NCBI GenBank assembly: GCA_022843745.1
Contig: JALHNB010000032.1
Coordinates: 1-64,000 of the forward strand
Direction of reading: 5' to 3'
Length of the DNA: 64,000 nt
Source: Anaerolineae bacterium
Lineage (GTDB): Bacteria; Chloroflexota; Anaerolineae; Aggregatilineales; Phototrophicaceae
The notes below the pieces were generated by a model, which saw only the letters and a program-made list of their open reading frames with translations, was not told the DNA's origin and searched no databases. Below are positions 46,271-54,983 of this stretch, one piece after another (positions within the stretch are counted from its first letter, which is position 1; each line of letters starts with the position of its first letter). The position numbers were made by a program, and so were the translations under genes.

Positions 46271-47230
46271 TTAAATTTGATTCGCGGGCGCGATTGGCTT
46301 TTCGCCCCGCAGCACACGCGCGACTTCTTCCGCCGCTTTATGGCGCACATCGACGCGGGATTCTTCGGAGTACCAGCCCGTGTGCGGCGTGACGATGATA
46401 CGCGGCTCATGAAAAAATGGATGATCGTTCGACGGCGGCTCGACCCAGAACACGTCAATCCCCGCCCCGGCGATTTTTCCACTTTGTATCGCGGCTAAAA
46501 GCGCATCTTCGTCAACTAGTGGGCCACGAGCCGTGTTAATCAAAAAGGCACCGGGCTTCATCAGCGCCAGCGATTGGGCGTTAATCACGTTGCGCGTCTC
46601 CGGCGTAAACGGCGCGTGGAGCGTCAAAAAGTCTGATTCGCGCAGCAAAGTTTCCAGATCAACCGGGCGCACACCAGCCGCTTCCATGATACCGGGATAA
46701 ACGTAAGGGTCATGGGCGATCACGTTCAAGCCCAGGCCGCGCCCTTTCGCCGCTGAAGATGTGCCGATGCGTCCATAGCCAAACACGCCAAGCGTTTGAC
46801 CGCGCAGCCGTCGGAAGGGGGTGATTTTGGATGGATCATACCATGTCCCATCATGAACCGATTTTTGCATTCCCGGCAGGCTACGTGCCAGCATCAGCAT
46901 GAGTGTGATCGCATGAGTCGAAACCTCATCAATGCAATAATCGGGGACGTTGCAGACCCAAATGCCTTTTTGGGCTGCCCCCGGAATATCAATCGCGTCC
47001 AATCCTGTTCCCACACGCGAAATAATCTTGCAGCGCTCCAATTTCGAGATCAACTCAACGTTCACCTGATGCAGCGTGACCATTATGGCATCGGCGCTGC
47101 TGGCTGCGGCCACCGAATCCGGTGAGGTCAGGTCGCTGGTATGGACAATTTCGATACCTGGGATCGTGCCGAGGATTCGCTCCTCAATCGCATCACCACC
47201 CATGTCATAAGCAATTACCACTTTCGGCAT
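46271..47230 (-). CDS. D-isomer-specific 2-hydroxyacid dehydrogenase
   Basis: 319 residues, two-domain NAD-dependent enzyme. Nucleotide motif VFGYGRIGTSSAAKGRG; catalytic Arg in NTARGPLVDEDALL, Glu in DVFWVEPP and His in TPHTGWYSEES. It reduces a 2-oxoacid or oxidises a D-2-hydroxyacid; a phosphoglycerate or glyoxylate role is possible. GGAG precedes the ATG. A copied fragment of the neighbouring gene's 3' end lies just upstream of its start. Confidence 0.9.
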   Translation of the reverse strand: MPKVVIAYDMGGDAIEERILGTIPGIEIVHTSDLTSPDSVAAASSADAIMVTLHQVNVELISKLERCKIISRVGTGLDAIDIPGAAQKGIWVCNVPDYCIDEVSTHAITLMLMLARSLPGMQKSVHDGTWYDPSKITPFRRLRGQTLGVFGYGRIGTSSAAKGRGLGLNVIAHDPYVYPGIMEAAGVRPVDLETLLRESDFLTLHAPFTPETRNVINAQSLALMKPGAFLINTARGPLVDEDALLAAIQSGKIAGAGIDVFWVEPPSNDHPFFHEPRIIVTPHTGWYSEESRVDVRHKAAEEVARVLRGEKPIAPANQI

Positions 47231-47247
47231 GTTTTTTCTCCGTAAAT

Positions 47248-47303
47248 TTAAAGAATGAGTTCCTGCGCGACCAAAAATTAAAGAATGAGTTCCTGCGCAA
47301 CCA
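47248..47303. repeat. Tandem duplication of the 3' end of the UlaG-like gene
   Basis: TTAAAGAATGAGTTCCTGCG plus CGACCA (47248-47273) repeats at 47278-47303 with one change. On the minus strand the inner copy encodes the last residues LVAQELIL and the stop; the outer copy repeats those codons just after the stop. Period is 30 nt. Confidence 0.88.
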
Positions 47304-48093
47304 GATGAATCCCCTCGCCAACCGCAAGACTGCGAGCCGTACCGCTTCCTTCGAGCTTGCGATATGTAGATTCGAAGAGTGTCGGATCGAGGGTCGCGTC
47401 CGGGTTAGGGTTTGAGTCTTTCCAAAGAATATGGTGCATGGGGATGGCAACTTTTACGCCCAACTGCCACGCCAGCAGCGCCGCTTCGTGGGCATCCATA
47501 TTGCCCGTGACACCGTTGATGACCAGCATCGCCACATGAATATTTTCGTGCTTGAGCGCCCGCAAACGCAGGTCATATTCGGTATCGCCGGTGTGGTAGA
47601 CCCGCAGGCCATCGAAATCGAGAATCAGGCCGATAGCATCCGGCACTTCCCAGCCCGGTATTCCAGCGATATGACGCGCCGGGACAATCTGGATTTTCAC
47701 ATCTTTAAAGACGTGTGTTTCCCCCGCCTGAATATTTTGAGTACGATCCCGGTCTACACCCCAACTGAGCGCATGTGATCGAGCGCTCGGCGGACACCAT
47801 AATTCCACGTTCGAGTTTTGCATGATGACCGGAATCGCGCCGGGGTCAAGGTGATCTTCGTGCCAGTGAGTCGCAATCACCAGATCAGGCCGCGCTTCTT
47901 CAGCCGTAATCGGTGTAGGAAAGCCTCGTTCGATACCAAAAATCTGCGCGACAATATTGGAAAGATACGGGTCAATGTAGATCACTGTCCCGGCGGGGGT
48001 CTTAAAAACAAAACCCGTGCCGCCGAGCCACCAAGCCATGACGCTGCCGGGTGGAACCTGAGTCTCGGTTATCGTTTGATGAATTGATGCCAT
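47278..48093 (-). CDS. UlaG-like metallo-beta-lactamase-fold hydrolase
   Basis: 271 residues. Start WWLGGTGFVFKTPAGTVIYI and the metal motif ATHWHEDHLDPGAIPV (HxHxDH) place it in the metallo-beta-lactamase fold; a further His occurs in PARHIAGIPGWE, Asp in YHTGDTEYD and His in PMHHILWKD. This pattern matches the L-ascorbate-6-phosphate lactonase (UlaG) group, so it may open a sugar-acid lactone. It stands between two hydroxyacid dehydrogenases, 3 nt after the upstream one, which suits sugar-acid breakdown. The substrate is inferred. Confidence 0.83.
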   Translation of the reverse strand: MASIHQTITETQVPPGSVMAWWLGGTGFVFKTPAGTVIYIDPYLSNIVAQIFGIERGFPTPITAEEARPDLVIATHWHEDHLDPGAIPVIMQNSNVELWCPPSARSHALSWGVDRDRTQNIQAGETHVFKDVKIQIVPARHIAGIPGWEVPDAIGLILDFDGLRVYHTGDTEYDLRLRALKHENIHVAMLVINGVTGNMDAHEAALLAWQLGVKVAIPMHHILWKDSNPNPDATLDPTLFESTYRKLEGSGTARSLAVGEGIHLVAQELIL

Positions 48094-48095
48094 CG

Positions 48096-49184
48096 TTATA
48101 CTGCCCTATTTTCTAAAAATCGCGCCAGTTTTTTCTGGAAACCTGGTCGCTCCAAGACTTCTTTATTCACGACGTTATCCGGCACTTCGCCACGCGCCGC
48201 CTGGAGCATACAGCGCGACATCTGTTTACCGCCTGCCGTCCAGATGTCGGATGTCGCTGGGGCAAAATGCGGCGTGAGAATGACATTATCCAGCGCGATC
48301 AACGGGTCGTTGGCGGGCAGCGGCTCCACATCGAAAACGTCTAAACCTGCGCCCGCAATACGCCGTTCCTGCAAAATTTTAACAAGAGCTTGTTGGTCAA
48401 CCAGCGCCCCACGCGCCAGATTAACCAGATAGGCAGTGGGCTTCATCAACGCCAGATGTTCGGCGCGGATCATATTGCGTTTTTCCGGTGTCAGGTTGGA
48501 ATGGATGCTGACGTAATCGGATTCGCGCATGACTTCTTCCAGCGAGGTCAGCCGAACATTCAACGCCGCCGCTTGCGCAGGATCAGCGTTCGGCGAATAG
48601 GCGATTACGCGCATATTGAACGGCGCGACAAGACGCACCAGTTCACGTCCACTCGCGCCCAGCCCGATAATGCCAAGTGTCCGGCCTTCGATCTCGCTGC
48701 CCATGACATCCGATTGCAAATCCCAACGGCCCTCACGTGTGACTCGATCCTGCTCCGGCAACCGTTTCGCCAGCGCCAGCATGAACATCAGCGCGGAGGA
48801 GGCTGTCGCGTGGGTCAAAACATTCGGCAGATTGAAAAGTGCGATGTCGTTGTCGGTCAGCGCTTGCACGTCGATTTTGTCGTAACCTGCGCCGGAACGC
48901 CCGACAATCGTCAGATCGCCCGCCCCATGCGCGAAAATTTTGGACTTGATCCAGGGACGCAGCACGATCAACCCGTCGATATTGGCGATATGGTCGGCGG
49001 TCACTTCCAGCGTGTAGAGCCGATCCCAATAAGTCGGATCGTTCTTATCCGGCGCGTGATCCATCAGGAAGTGATAGTCGATAAATAGCGTTTCGTCCAT
49101 CAAGCCAAAACCGAGATCACCATAGGCGCTTTTACCATCCAGGTTTAAGAAATCGCCCGTGATAGCGATGCGAAACGTCCGCAT
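48096..49184 (-). CDS. D-isomer-specific 2-hydroxyacid dehydrogenase
   Basis: 362 residues. Nucleotide motif IIGLGASGRELVRL; catalytic Arg in NLARGALVDQQAL, Glu in DVFDVEPLPAND, His in TPHFAPATSD. The N-terminal domain is longer than in the paralogue at 46271. I start at ATG 49184 (MRTFRIAITGDFLN), which leaves 1 nt after the dehydratase stop; 19 residues upstream in the frame overlap that gene and look unlike the family. Confidence 0.88.
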   Translation of the reverse strand: MRTFRIAITGDFLNLDGKSAYGDLGFGLMDETLFIDYHFLMDHAPDKNDPTYWDRLYTLEVTADHIANIDGLIVLRPWIKSKIFAHGAGDLTIVGRSGAGYDKIDVQALTDNDIALFNLPNVLTHATASSALMFMLALAKRLPEQDRVTREGRWDLQSDVMGSEIEGRTLGIIGLGASGRELVRLVAPFNMRVIAYSPNADPAQAAALNVRLTSLEEVMRESDYVSIHSNLTPEKRNMIRAEHLALMKPTAYLVNLARGALVDQQALVKILQERRIAGAGLDVFDVEPLPANDPLIALDNVILTPHFAPATSDIWTAGGKQMSRCMLQAARGEVPDNVVNKEVLERPGFQKKLARFLENRAV

Positions 49185-49185
49185 A

Positions 49186-50403
49186 TTAGCCTCTTGATGC
49201 CTTGCGCGTGTCGCTGATGTCCGAAACTTCGATGTGAACATCCGGGCGTTGTAAAACGTCGCCGCGCAGTGCTGTCCCCAGGCCGGGTTTTTCTGGCAAC
49301 GTCAGCATCCCGTCGCTGATCGGGATTTTTTCGGTCATCACGTCGTTATACCAGCCTTCGTAATACGCCCGCACGGTTTCCATAATCATCGCGTTCGGGA
49401 TGTGCAGCATCAGGTGTGCCGCCGACCAAAGCGCCACAGGCCCAATGGTATCGTGGCTGGTGATCGGCAGATAGTAGGTGTCCGCCAGCGCACAGATTTT
49501 ACGAGTCTCGCTGATCCCACCCGTCCACGCCATATCTGGCATGATGATGTCGGCGGCGTTCTGCTCGACCACCGCGCGGAAACCGAAGCGCGTAAACAGC
49601 CGTTCGCTCACACACAGCGGGATTTTCGTATCCTGTTTCAAACGAGCATACGCTTCGGGGTTATCCGGCGGGATAATTTCTTCCAGCCACAGAATATCGT
49701 AAGGTTCGAGAGCGCGGGCAATTTTGGTCGCTTCCGGCAGATTCCAGCGAGCGTGGCCTTCAATCGCGATTTCCATTTTGTCGCCGACGGTGTTACGAAT
49801 GTCCTCGACATAGGAGATGCCTTTTTTAAGCTGCTCTTTCGAAATGAAATGTGTCACCGGGCCAACGGCTTCTGCCCCCGCCCGCTGACCAATCGGCCCG
49901 CCAAGCGATGTACCGAATTGATCGAACGGCCAGATTTTCATGGCTTTGATGCCTGACTTGAGCAGTTCAACGGCGAGTTCACCCGTTTGCTCTTTTTCGC
50001 GCCAACGGTGAAAGTCCTGATACGGCCCATGACTGACACAGGTGTTATAGATCATGATGCGGTCACGGTTGCGCCCGCCAAGCAGCGTGTAAATCGGCTG
50101 CCCGGTGTGCTGCCCCAGAATATCCCAGAGCGCTACATCTACCGCGCTGATCGCCCGCATTTCGCTGCCGCCGAAGCCGAAAAAATTGACCGTCCCCATC
50201 ATATTGTTCCAGTGATTCTCAATATCGAGCGGATTCCGGCCAAGCAGCAGCGACGCGAACACATCGTGAATCATGGCACTGATAGCACGTGGGACATAAA
50301 AAGTCTCACCCAGGCCGATCAAGCCGTCATCGGTGTGGATGCGCAGCCAGATGGTGTTGGGTTGGTCGTCAAACCAGATGGTTTCCAAACGGGTAATTTT
50401 CAT
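49186..50403 (-). CDS. Enolase-superfamily sugar-acid dehydratase (MR/MLE group)
   Basis: 405 residues. The N-terminal capping domain (MKITRLETIWFDDQPNTIWL, GLGETFYVPRA) precedes a TIM barrel with IEGHARWN, WLEEIIPPDNPEAY, CVSERLFTRFGF and the His-Asp dyad in ITSHDTIGPVAL. This motif set belongs to galactonate/mannonate dehydratase-like members of the mandelate racemase group, which remove water from an acid sugar to give a 2-keto-3-deoxy acid. The exact sugar is unknown. It is followed closely by a dehydrogenase and a lactonase-like gene. Confidence 0.87.
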   Translation of the reverse strand: MKITRLETIWFDDQPNTIWLRIHTDDGLIGLGETFYVPRAISAMIHDVFASLLLGRNPLDIENHWNNMMGTVNFFGFGGSEMRAISAVDVALWDILGQHTGQPIYTLLGGRNRDRIMIYNTCVSHGPYQDFHRWREKEQTGELAVELLKSGIKAMKIWPFDQFGTSLGGPIGQRAGAEAVGPVTHFISKEQLKKGISYVEDIRNTVGDKMEIAIEGHARWNLPEATKIARALEPYDILWLEEIIPPDNPEAYARLKQDTKIPLCVSERLFTRFGFRAVVEQNAADIIMPDMAWTGGISETRKICALADTYYLPITSHDTIGPVALWSAAHLMLHIPNAMIMETVRAYYEGWYNDVMTEKIPISDGMLTLPEKPGLGTALRGDVLQRPDVHIEVSDISDTRKASRG

Positions 50404-50471
50404 AAAATGTCTCTAAAAAGTTGTTTACGTATCCATTTTTACAAGGACATCACCCAAAAACCTGTTTAACT

Positions 50472-50510
50472 CCCCTCTCTGAATTCGGAGAGGGATTGGG
50501 GGTGAGGTTG
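50472..50510. repeat. Intergenic stem-loop repeat, GGGGGTGAGGTT family
   Basis: CCCCTCTCTGAATTCGGAGA plus GGG forms a stem (about 7 bp) and is followed by ATTGGGGGTGAGGTTG. Same arrangement as the element at 15075. It lies in the 119-nt gap between the SDR and the dehydratase genes. Confidence 0.7.
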
Positions 50511-50522
50511 AAATTTCTGAAA

Positions 50523-51329
50523 TCACCAGGTATGGTTGCCGCCCGCGTTGAGCGCCAAATTGCCGCCGTCCACTGGAAGCAGCATACCCGTGACAAATGC
50601 CGCCGCGTTAGACGCTAAAAAGATGGCTGGTCCCACAATGTCACCGACTTCACCGAGGCGGTTCATCGGAATGCCTCTGAGCAAATTTTTGATAAGATTT
50701 GGGTCAGTTTTCGGGTCGCTTAACCAGGCATCCATCCCTGCTGTTCGCATTTGCGCGGGCAAAATGGCGTTGACGCGGATTTTGTACTTCGCCCATTCCG
50801 TCGCCAATTCGCGCGTCATCTGGTGGACACCGCTTTTAGCGACACCGTAAACAAAATTCCCACGACCCAGCGATGTTACCCCGGCAATCGAGCCGATATT
50901 GATGATGCTGCCGCCTGCGCCACTCTGAATCATGCGATGGCCTGCTGCCTGGGCGCACAGCCAATATCCCGTCAGGCATACCGCAAGCGCATGATTCCAT
51001 TGTTCCAGCGTCAGGTCTTCCGGCTTAACGCGCGTAAAGGCAAACGGCGCGTTCAGCATAATATCAATTTTGCTAAAATTCTGATCGACGGTTGCAAATA
51101 AATGATCGACATCTTCCGGCTTGCTCACGTCACAGCGAACCGTGATGACTTTGCGGCCTAATTCTGTAATCTGTTGAGCCGTTTTTTCAAGTCCTGCTTC
51201 ATTAATGTCAGCGGCAACGATGTCTACACCATTGCGTGCGTAACCGATAGCAATCGCCTGCGCCAGACCGGAAGCAGCCCCCGTGACAACCGCAGTCCGT
51301 CCGGTCAGATCGAAAAGTTGATCCGGCAT
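50523..51329 (-). CDS. SDR family oxidoreductase (gluconate 5-dehydrogenase-like)
   Basis: 268 residues, classical short-chain dehydrogenase. Cofactor motif TGAASGLAQAIAIGYARNG, active-site Ser in IGSIAGVTSLG and YxxxK in YGVAKSGVHQM; it ends with the VTGMLLPVDGG loop. Likely oxidises a hydroxyl of a sugar or sugar acid. It starts 3 nt after the GntR regulator stop, so it is in that regulator's operon. Confidence 0.9.
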   Translation of the reverse strand: MPDQLFDLTGRTAVVTGAASGLAQAIAIGYARNGVDIVAADINEAGLEKTAQQITELGRKVITVRCDVSKPEDVDHLFATVDQNFSKIDIMLNAPFAFTRVKPEDLTLEQWNHALAVCLTGYWLCAQAAGHRMIQSGAGGSIINIGSIAGVTSLGRGNFVYGVAKSGVHQMTRELATEWAKYKIRVNAILPAQMRTAGMDAWLSDPKTDPNLIKNLLRGIPMNRLGEVGDIVGPAIFLASNAAAFVTGMLLPVDGGNLALNAGGNHTW

Positions 51330-51332
51330 TCT

Positions 51333-52031
51333 CTAACTCTCCTTCGATGTTTGTGTGTAGCTTTTGACAATGCGTTCATAAGCCTGACGAAGATGCTCCC
51401 GAATGAGTGCCACTGCCCTGGCCTCGTCGCGGTTGCGAATGGCATCGAGAATCTCCTGATGGCCTGAGATAATCAGTTCACGGAAATCAGGATTAACGAC
51501 ATTGCGCGATAATAAAAAGATATGAATTTGTGGCTTGAGGATCGACCAGCATTCGTAGAGGCGTTTATGTTTGGCGGCCTGATAAAGAATGTCGTGAAAC
51601 TGAATATCGAGCCTCGCCGCTTCCTGCGCCGAAATCCCATGATCGACTGCCGCGCTCATCGCGTCAATCACGTTCTGCATGTCGTCCAGGTGCTTGGGTT
51701 CGCCTTTATCAATCGCTTCGGAAATCGCAAAGGTTTCGATGGCAACGCGCAGACTGTAAACCTCATCCAGGTCTTCACGTGAAAGCCTTGCAACCGCCGC
51801 GCCACGATTGGGCTGTTTAATTACCAGTCCTTCACGTTCAAGCTGAACCAGCGCTTCCCGAATCGGCCCACGACTGACCTTGAGAAAATCCGCAAGCATT
51901 TCCTCACGCAGCTTGACATCCGGTGCTAATTTCCCACTGTAGATGGCCTCGCGCAGACGGTCTACCACGTCTTCGGCAAGGCTTCTCTTTTGCGGTAATG
52001 CTAGAAGATCGGTTAATTCCTCTTTTGACAC
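51333..52031 (-). CDS. GntR family regulator, FadR/FCD subfamily
   Basis: 232 residues from GTG 52031. Winged helix at the N-terminus (LAEDVVDRLREAIYSGKLAP, FLKVSRGPIREALVQLEREG, KQPNRGAAVARLSREDLDE), then the helical FCD ligand domain with the metal-site pattern (RLDIQFHDILYQAAKH and a later SGHQEILDAI). Such regulators respond to organic or sugar acids. An in-frame TTG at 52061 is possible, but the likely transcription start is only a few bases before it, so I prefer GTG 52031. Confidence 0.88.
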   Translation of the reverse strand: MSKEELTDLLALPQKRSLAEDVVDRLREAIYSGKLAPDVKLREEMLADFLKVSRGPIREALVQLEREGLVIKQPNRGAAVARLSREDLDEVYSLRVAIETFAISEAIDKGEPKHLDDMQNVIDAMSAAVDHGISAQEAARLDIQFHDILYQAAKHKRLYECWSILKPQIHIFLLSRNVVNPDFRELIISGHQEILDAIRNRDEARAVALIREHLRQAYERIVKSYTQTSKES

Positions 52032-52099
52032 AAATCCGGCTACTTTGTAAACTGTAAACAATTTGCAAAAAGATTATCCCAAGCCTATGGGTTTGTCAA
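52025..52099. promoter_or_regulatory. Overlapping divergent promoters with a shared operator
   Basis: Plus strand: TTGACA (52025-52030), 17-nt spacer, TAAACT (52048-52053). Minus strand: TTGACA (52099-52094), then GGATAATCT (-10 within 52071-52078). Between them TTGTAAACTGTAAACAA (52045-52061) has a TGTAAAC direct repeat inside TTGT...ACAA ends, overlapping the plus -10 and lying just after the minus start point. Binding there by the GntR/FCD protein could repress both directions. Confidence 0.65.
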
Positions 52100-52113
52100 C
52101 TGAGGTGAACTTC

Positions 52114-53172
52114 GTGAAAATTCTTGTATCCGATCTCGAAACATTTTGCGTTGAAGCGATGCGCCACTACGGTATCCGTGATGAGGATGCGCGGCTTACG
52201 GCACAAATCATGGTCAAAATCGACACCTGGGGCATTTACACGCATGGTACGCGCCAGCTTCGCGCCCTGCTCAAAAACTTTCCAGGTGGACGGCTGGACG
52301 CGCAAGCCTCACCCGAAGTGTTGAATCAAGGGCTGGCGTGGGCGCTCATCGACGGGCATCACGCCATGCCGTTCGTCACCGCGCATCAGGCGATGACACT
52401 GGCTATCGAAAAGGCGAAAAACACGGGCATTGGTTATGTGAGTGTCCTTCACAGCAGCCACTTCGGCGCTGCCGGATACTACGCAAATATGGCCGCCAGC
52501 GAGAACATGATCGGCATCGCGATGTGCAACGCCGATCCACAAATGACCATTCCCGGCGCGAGTGGTAAAGTTTTGGGGACGAATCCAATTGCCTATGCCA
52601 TCCCGACGAGCGAAAATAAATCAGTTTTTCTCGATATTGCGACCAGCGCGGTTGCCGCCAGCAAAATTCTCCGAGCCAAAGCATTGGGACAATCTATTCC
52701 TGAAGGCTGGCTGGTCGATAAAGACGGCGTAGCAACTACCGACCCCGGCAATTTTCCCAGCGAAGGCGCGATGATGCCGATGGCCGCGCACAAAGGCTAT
52801 GGGCTGGCGCTGCTGGTGGAGGTGCTTTGCGGTGTGATGACGGGCGCGGCAATGACGAAAGATCAGCCGAGTTGGGTGCTTGACGTAGCAGGTGAAAACG
52901 CTCCCAAAGCCAACCAGGGGCAGATGTTTATGGCAATCAACATCGGCGCGATGATGCCGTTCGAAAATTTCGAGCAGCGTATGGGAACGCTCATCACGTA
53001 TATCCACGATGCGCCGAAAGCTAAAAACGCGGATTGCATTTTTCTACCCGGCGAAATGGAATGGGATAAACATGATGCTGCGCTTCAAGACGGCCTCACG
53101 CTACCGCCCGATGTCGTCGAAAGCCTGAAAGGATTGGCGCAGGATACCGGGATAACGTTCCCTGCTGGCTAA
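52114..53172 (+). CDS. Ldh-family (malate/L-lactate/ureidoglycolate type) NAD(P)-dependent dehydrogenase
   Basis: 352 residues from GTG 52114 (KILVSDLETFCVEAMRHYGI). Motifs are DTWGIYTHGTRQL, VSVLHSSHFGAAGYYANMA, GTNPIAYAIPTSE, FLDIATSAVAASKI and AHKGYGLALLVEVLCGVMTG. This is the YlbC/ComC-like dehydrogenase fold, unrelated to ordinary lactate dehydrogenase; members oxidise malate, sulfolactate, ureidoglycolate or sugar acids. GAGGTG six bases before the GTG supports that start; ATG 52087 is the alternative. Confidence 0.88.
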   Translation: MKILVSDLETFCVEAMRHYGIRDEDARLTAQIMVKIDTWGIYTHGTRQLRALLKNFPGGRLDAQASPEVLNQGLAWALIDGHHAMPFVTAHQAMTLAIEKAKNTGIGYVSVLHSSHFGAAGYYANMAASENMIGIAMCNADPQMTIPGASGKVLGTNPIAYAIPTSENKSVFLDIATSAVAASKILRAKALGQSIPEGWLVDKDGVATTDPGNFPSEGAMMPMAAHKGYGLALLVEVLCGVMTGAAMTKDQPSWVLDVAGENAPKANQGQMFMAINIGAMMPFENFEQRMGTLITYIHDAPKAKNADCIFLPGEMEWDKHDAALQDGLTLPPDVVESLKGLAQDTGITFPAG

Positions 53173-53184
53173 TTTCTCTACTGG

Positions 53185-53979
53185 TTAATTGACGACTTTT
53201 AGCCAACCACCGTCCACATAATAGGACGAACCCACGCAGTAACTCGCTTTGGGTGAACACATGAAGACGAAAAAGTTCGCCAGTTCTTCTGTCGTTGCGA
53301 AGCGTCCAATAGGCGCATTCTCTTTGGCGATCTGCGTCAGCACATCGTCTGCCGTTTGGTTAGTTCCCTGAGCGATGTTCTCCGCGTGCTTGATCCAGCC
53401 TTCGGTCAGGATAAGGCCGGGGTTGATGGCATTCACGCGAATATTAAACGGGATCAATTCCTCCGCGAGACATTTGGTCATCATGACCAGCGCGGCTTTG
53501 GTCGTGTTGTAGATCGGCTCACGATAAATCGGCTGGGTCGCGCAAATCGAGGCATTGTTGAGGATGACTCCCCCGCCGCGTTCGCGCATTGAGGGGACGA
53601 AGGCGCGTGCGAGACGGATCGCCGCCATGACGTGAAAATCCCAATAGTATTGCCATTTTTCGTCGGGCGCGTCCATGATCGTTTCCGCCGTACCGACACC
53701 GGCGTTATTGATGAGCATATCCACGCCGCCGAATTTTTTGACGACTTCGGAGACAAAAGCGTCAATATCTTCAACTTTGCTGACATCTGCTTTCATGCCG
53801 AACGTTTTCACGCCATATTTTTGGGCAACATGATCGGCCATTTCAAGTGTCAGCGCTTCGTTACGGGCGCAAAGGGCGACATGGACACCTTCCTGAGCGA
53901 GGCCTTCGGCAACCGCCAGCCCAATACCCTGACTGCCGCCTGTAATAACTGCAACCTTATTTTTGAGTCCTAAATCCAC
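53185..53979 (-). CDS. SDR family oxidoreductase
   Basis: 264 residues. TGGSQGIGLAVAEGLAQEG, LINNAGVGTAETIMD, catalytic Ser in LNNASICATQP, YxxxK in YNTTKAALVMM, and a C-terminal YCVGSSYYVDGGW loop. The start is GTG with GGGGAG six bases upstream. Its stop is 12 nt from the convergent stop of the Ldh-family gene. Probably a polyol or sugar-acid dehydrogenase. Confidence 0.9.
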   Translation of the reverse strand: MDLGLKNKVAVITGGSQGIGLAVAEGLAQEGVHVALCARNEALTLEMADHVAQKYGVKTFGMKADVSKVEDIDAFVSEVVKKFGGVDMLINNAGVGTAETIMDAPDEKWQYYWDFHVMAAIRLARAFVPSMRERGGGVILNNASICATQPIYREPIYNTTKAALVMMTKCLAEELIPFNIRVNAINPGLILTEGWIKHAENIAQGTNQTADDVLTQIAKENAPIGRFATTEELANFFVFMCSPKASYCVGSSYYVDGGWLKVVN

Positions 53980-54023
53980 TTTTAACTCCCCAAATCAGAA
54001 CTTAGTCAGTATCATATTTTTTT

Positions 54024-54069
54024 AGGGGCGCACAGTGACCGCAGGAAATCCCTGTGGGGCGGTGCGCCC
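54024..54069. repeat. Intergenic inverted repeat related to the TAGGGGCG family
   Basis: GGGCGCAC (54026-54033) pairs with GTGCGCCC (54062-54069); inside, CAGG and CCTG can extend the structure. It begins with TAGGGGCG like the other palindromes. Between two minus-strand genes. Confidence 0.7.
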
Positions 54070-54084
54070 AACCCACATAATCAC

Positions 54085-54972
54085 CTAGAATTTCAACGCG
54101 CCTTCCAGCAAGCCCTTCATGTACCAGCGCTGGGCAAAGGCAAAAACAATAATCCCCGGCGTAATCACCATGATATACACCGCTGCGATACGCGGCCACG
54201 CCCATGCGCCCAGGCCACCGAATGCGCTTGCCAGCACAACGGGCATCGTGCGAACGCCTTGATCGTTGGTCAATGTGTAGGCCAAAAGATATTCACCCCA
54301 GGCCGTGACGAAATTCACCATCACCAGAACGACAAGCCCATTTTTGACCAGTGGCAGCATCACATGCCAGAAAGTCTGCCATGAGCTACAGCCGTCAATA
54401 TTGGCCGCATCGACAATTTCGAACGAAATTTGCTCGAACATGCCGCGCATAATCAGGATGCTGGTCGCAAGATTCAATGTCACATAGGGCAAGATCAGCC
54501 CCGGCAGGGTGTTAATCAGGCCGATTTCGTTTTGAATCTCAAAAATAGCGATCAGTGAAATAAGGCGACTGGGGAAAAAGAGTGATCCTACCAGCAGGCT
54601 GAGGACGATAGATCGGCCTCGCAATCGCAGATGTACCAGAGCATAGCCAGCCAGCACCGCGCAAACACTTGTCAGGAACACGGTGGACAACGTGACCACG
54701 ATGCTGTTGCTCATGTTCTGAATCAGCGTCGGGACGGCGTTAAACACATAACCGTAGTGCGAAAAATCGAACTGCTGCGGCCAGAATGTGCCTGTATAAG
54801 CGTCTGGCAGCGATTTCACCGACAGGAGAAATACCCAGGCCAACGGGATCAGCACGATCAGACAAAAGAAGATCAGGATCGAATGGAGCAGAACGGTACT
54901 CCAACGCAAGCGGGGTCTGCGCGGCATGATAATGGGTCTGCTGACGGCAACAGAAGATTGGGAAACTTCCAT
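54085..54972 (-). CDS. Carbohydrate ABC transporter permease, MalG type
   Basis: 295 residues. LLHSILIFFCLIVLIPLAWV is the first helix; the EAA loop is VDAANIDGCSSWQTFWHVML, characteristic of MalG/LacG permeases. I start at ATG 54972, with GAGAGG upstream, 11 nt after the MalF-type stop; 37 upstream residues in the frame lie inside that gene. Confidence 0.9.
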   Translation of the reverse strand: MEVSQSSVAVSRPIIMPRRPRLRWSTVLLHSILIFFCLIVLIPLAWVFLLSVKSLPDAYTGTFWPQQFDFSHYGYVFNAVPTLIQNMSNSIVVTLSTVFLTSVCAVLAGYALVHLRLRGRSIVLSLLVGSLFFPSRLISLIAIFEIQNEIGLINTLPGLILPYVTLNLATSILIMRGMFEQISFEIVDAANIDGCSSWQTFWHVMLPLVKNGLVVLVMVNFVTAWGEYLLAYTLTNDQGVRTMPVVLASAFGGLGAWAWPRIAAVYIMVITPGIIVFAFAQRWYMKGLLEGALKF

Positions 54973-54983
54973 GTCGATACCTC

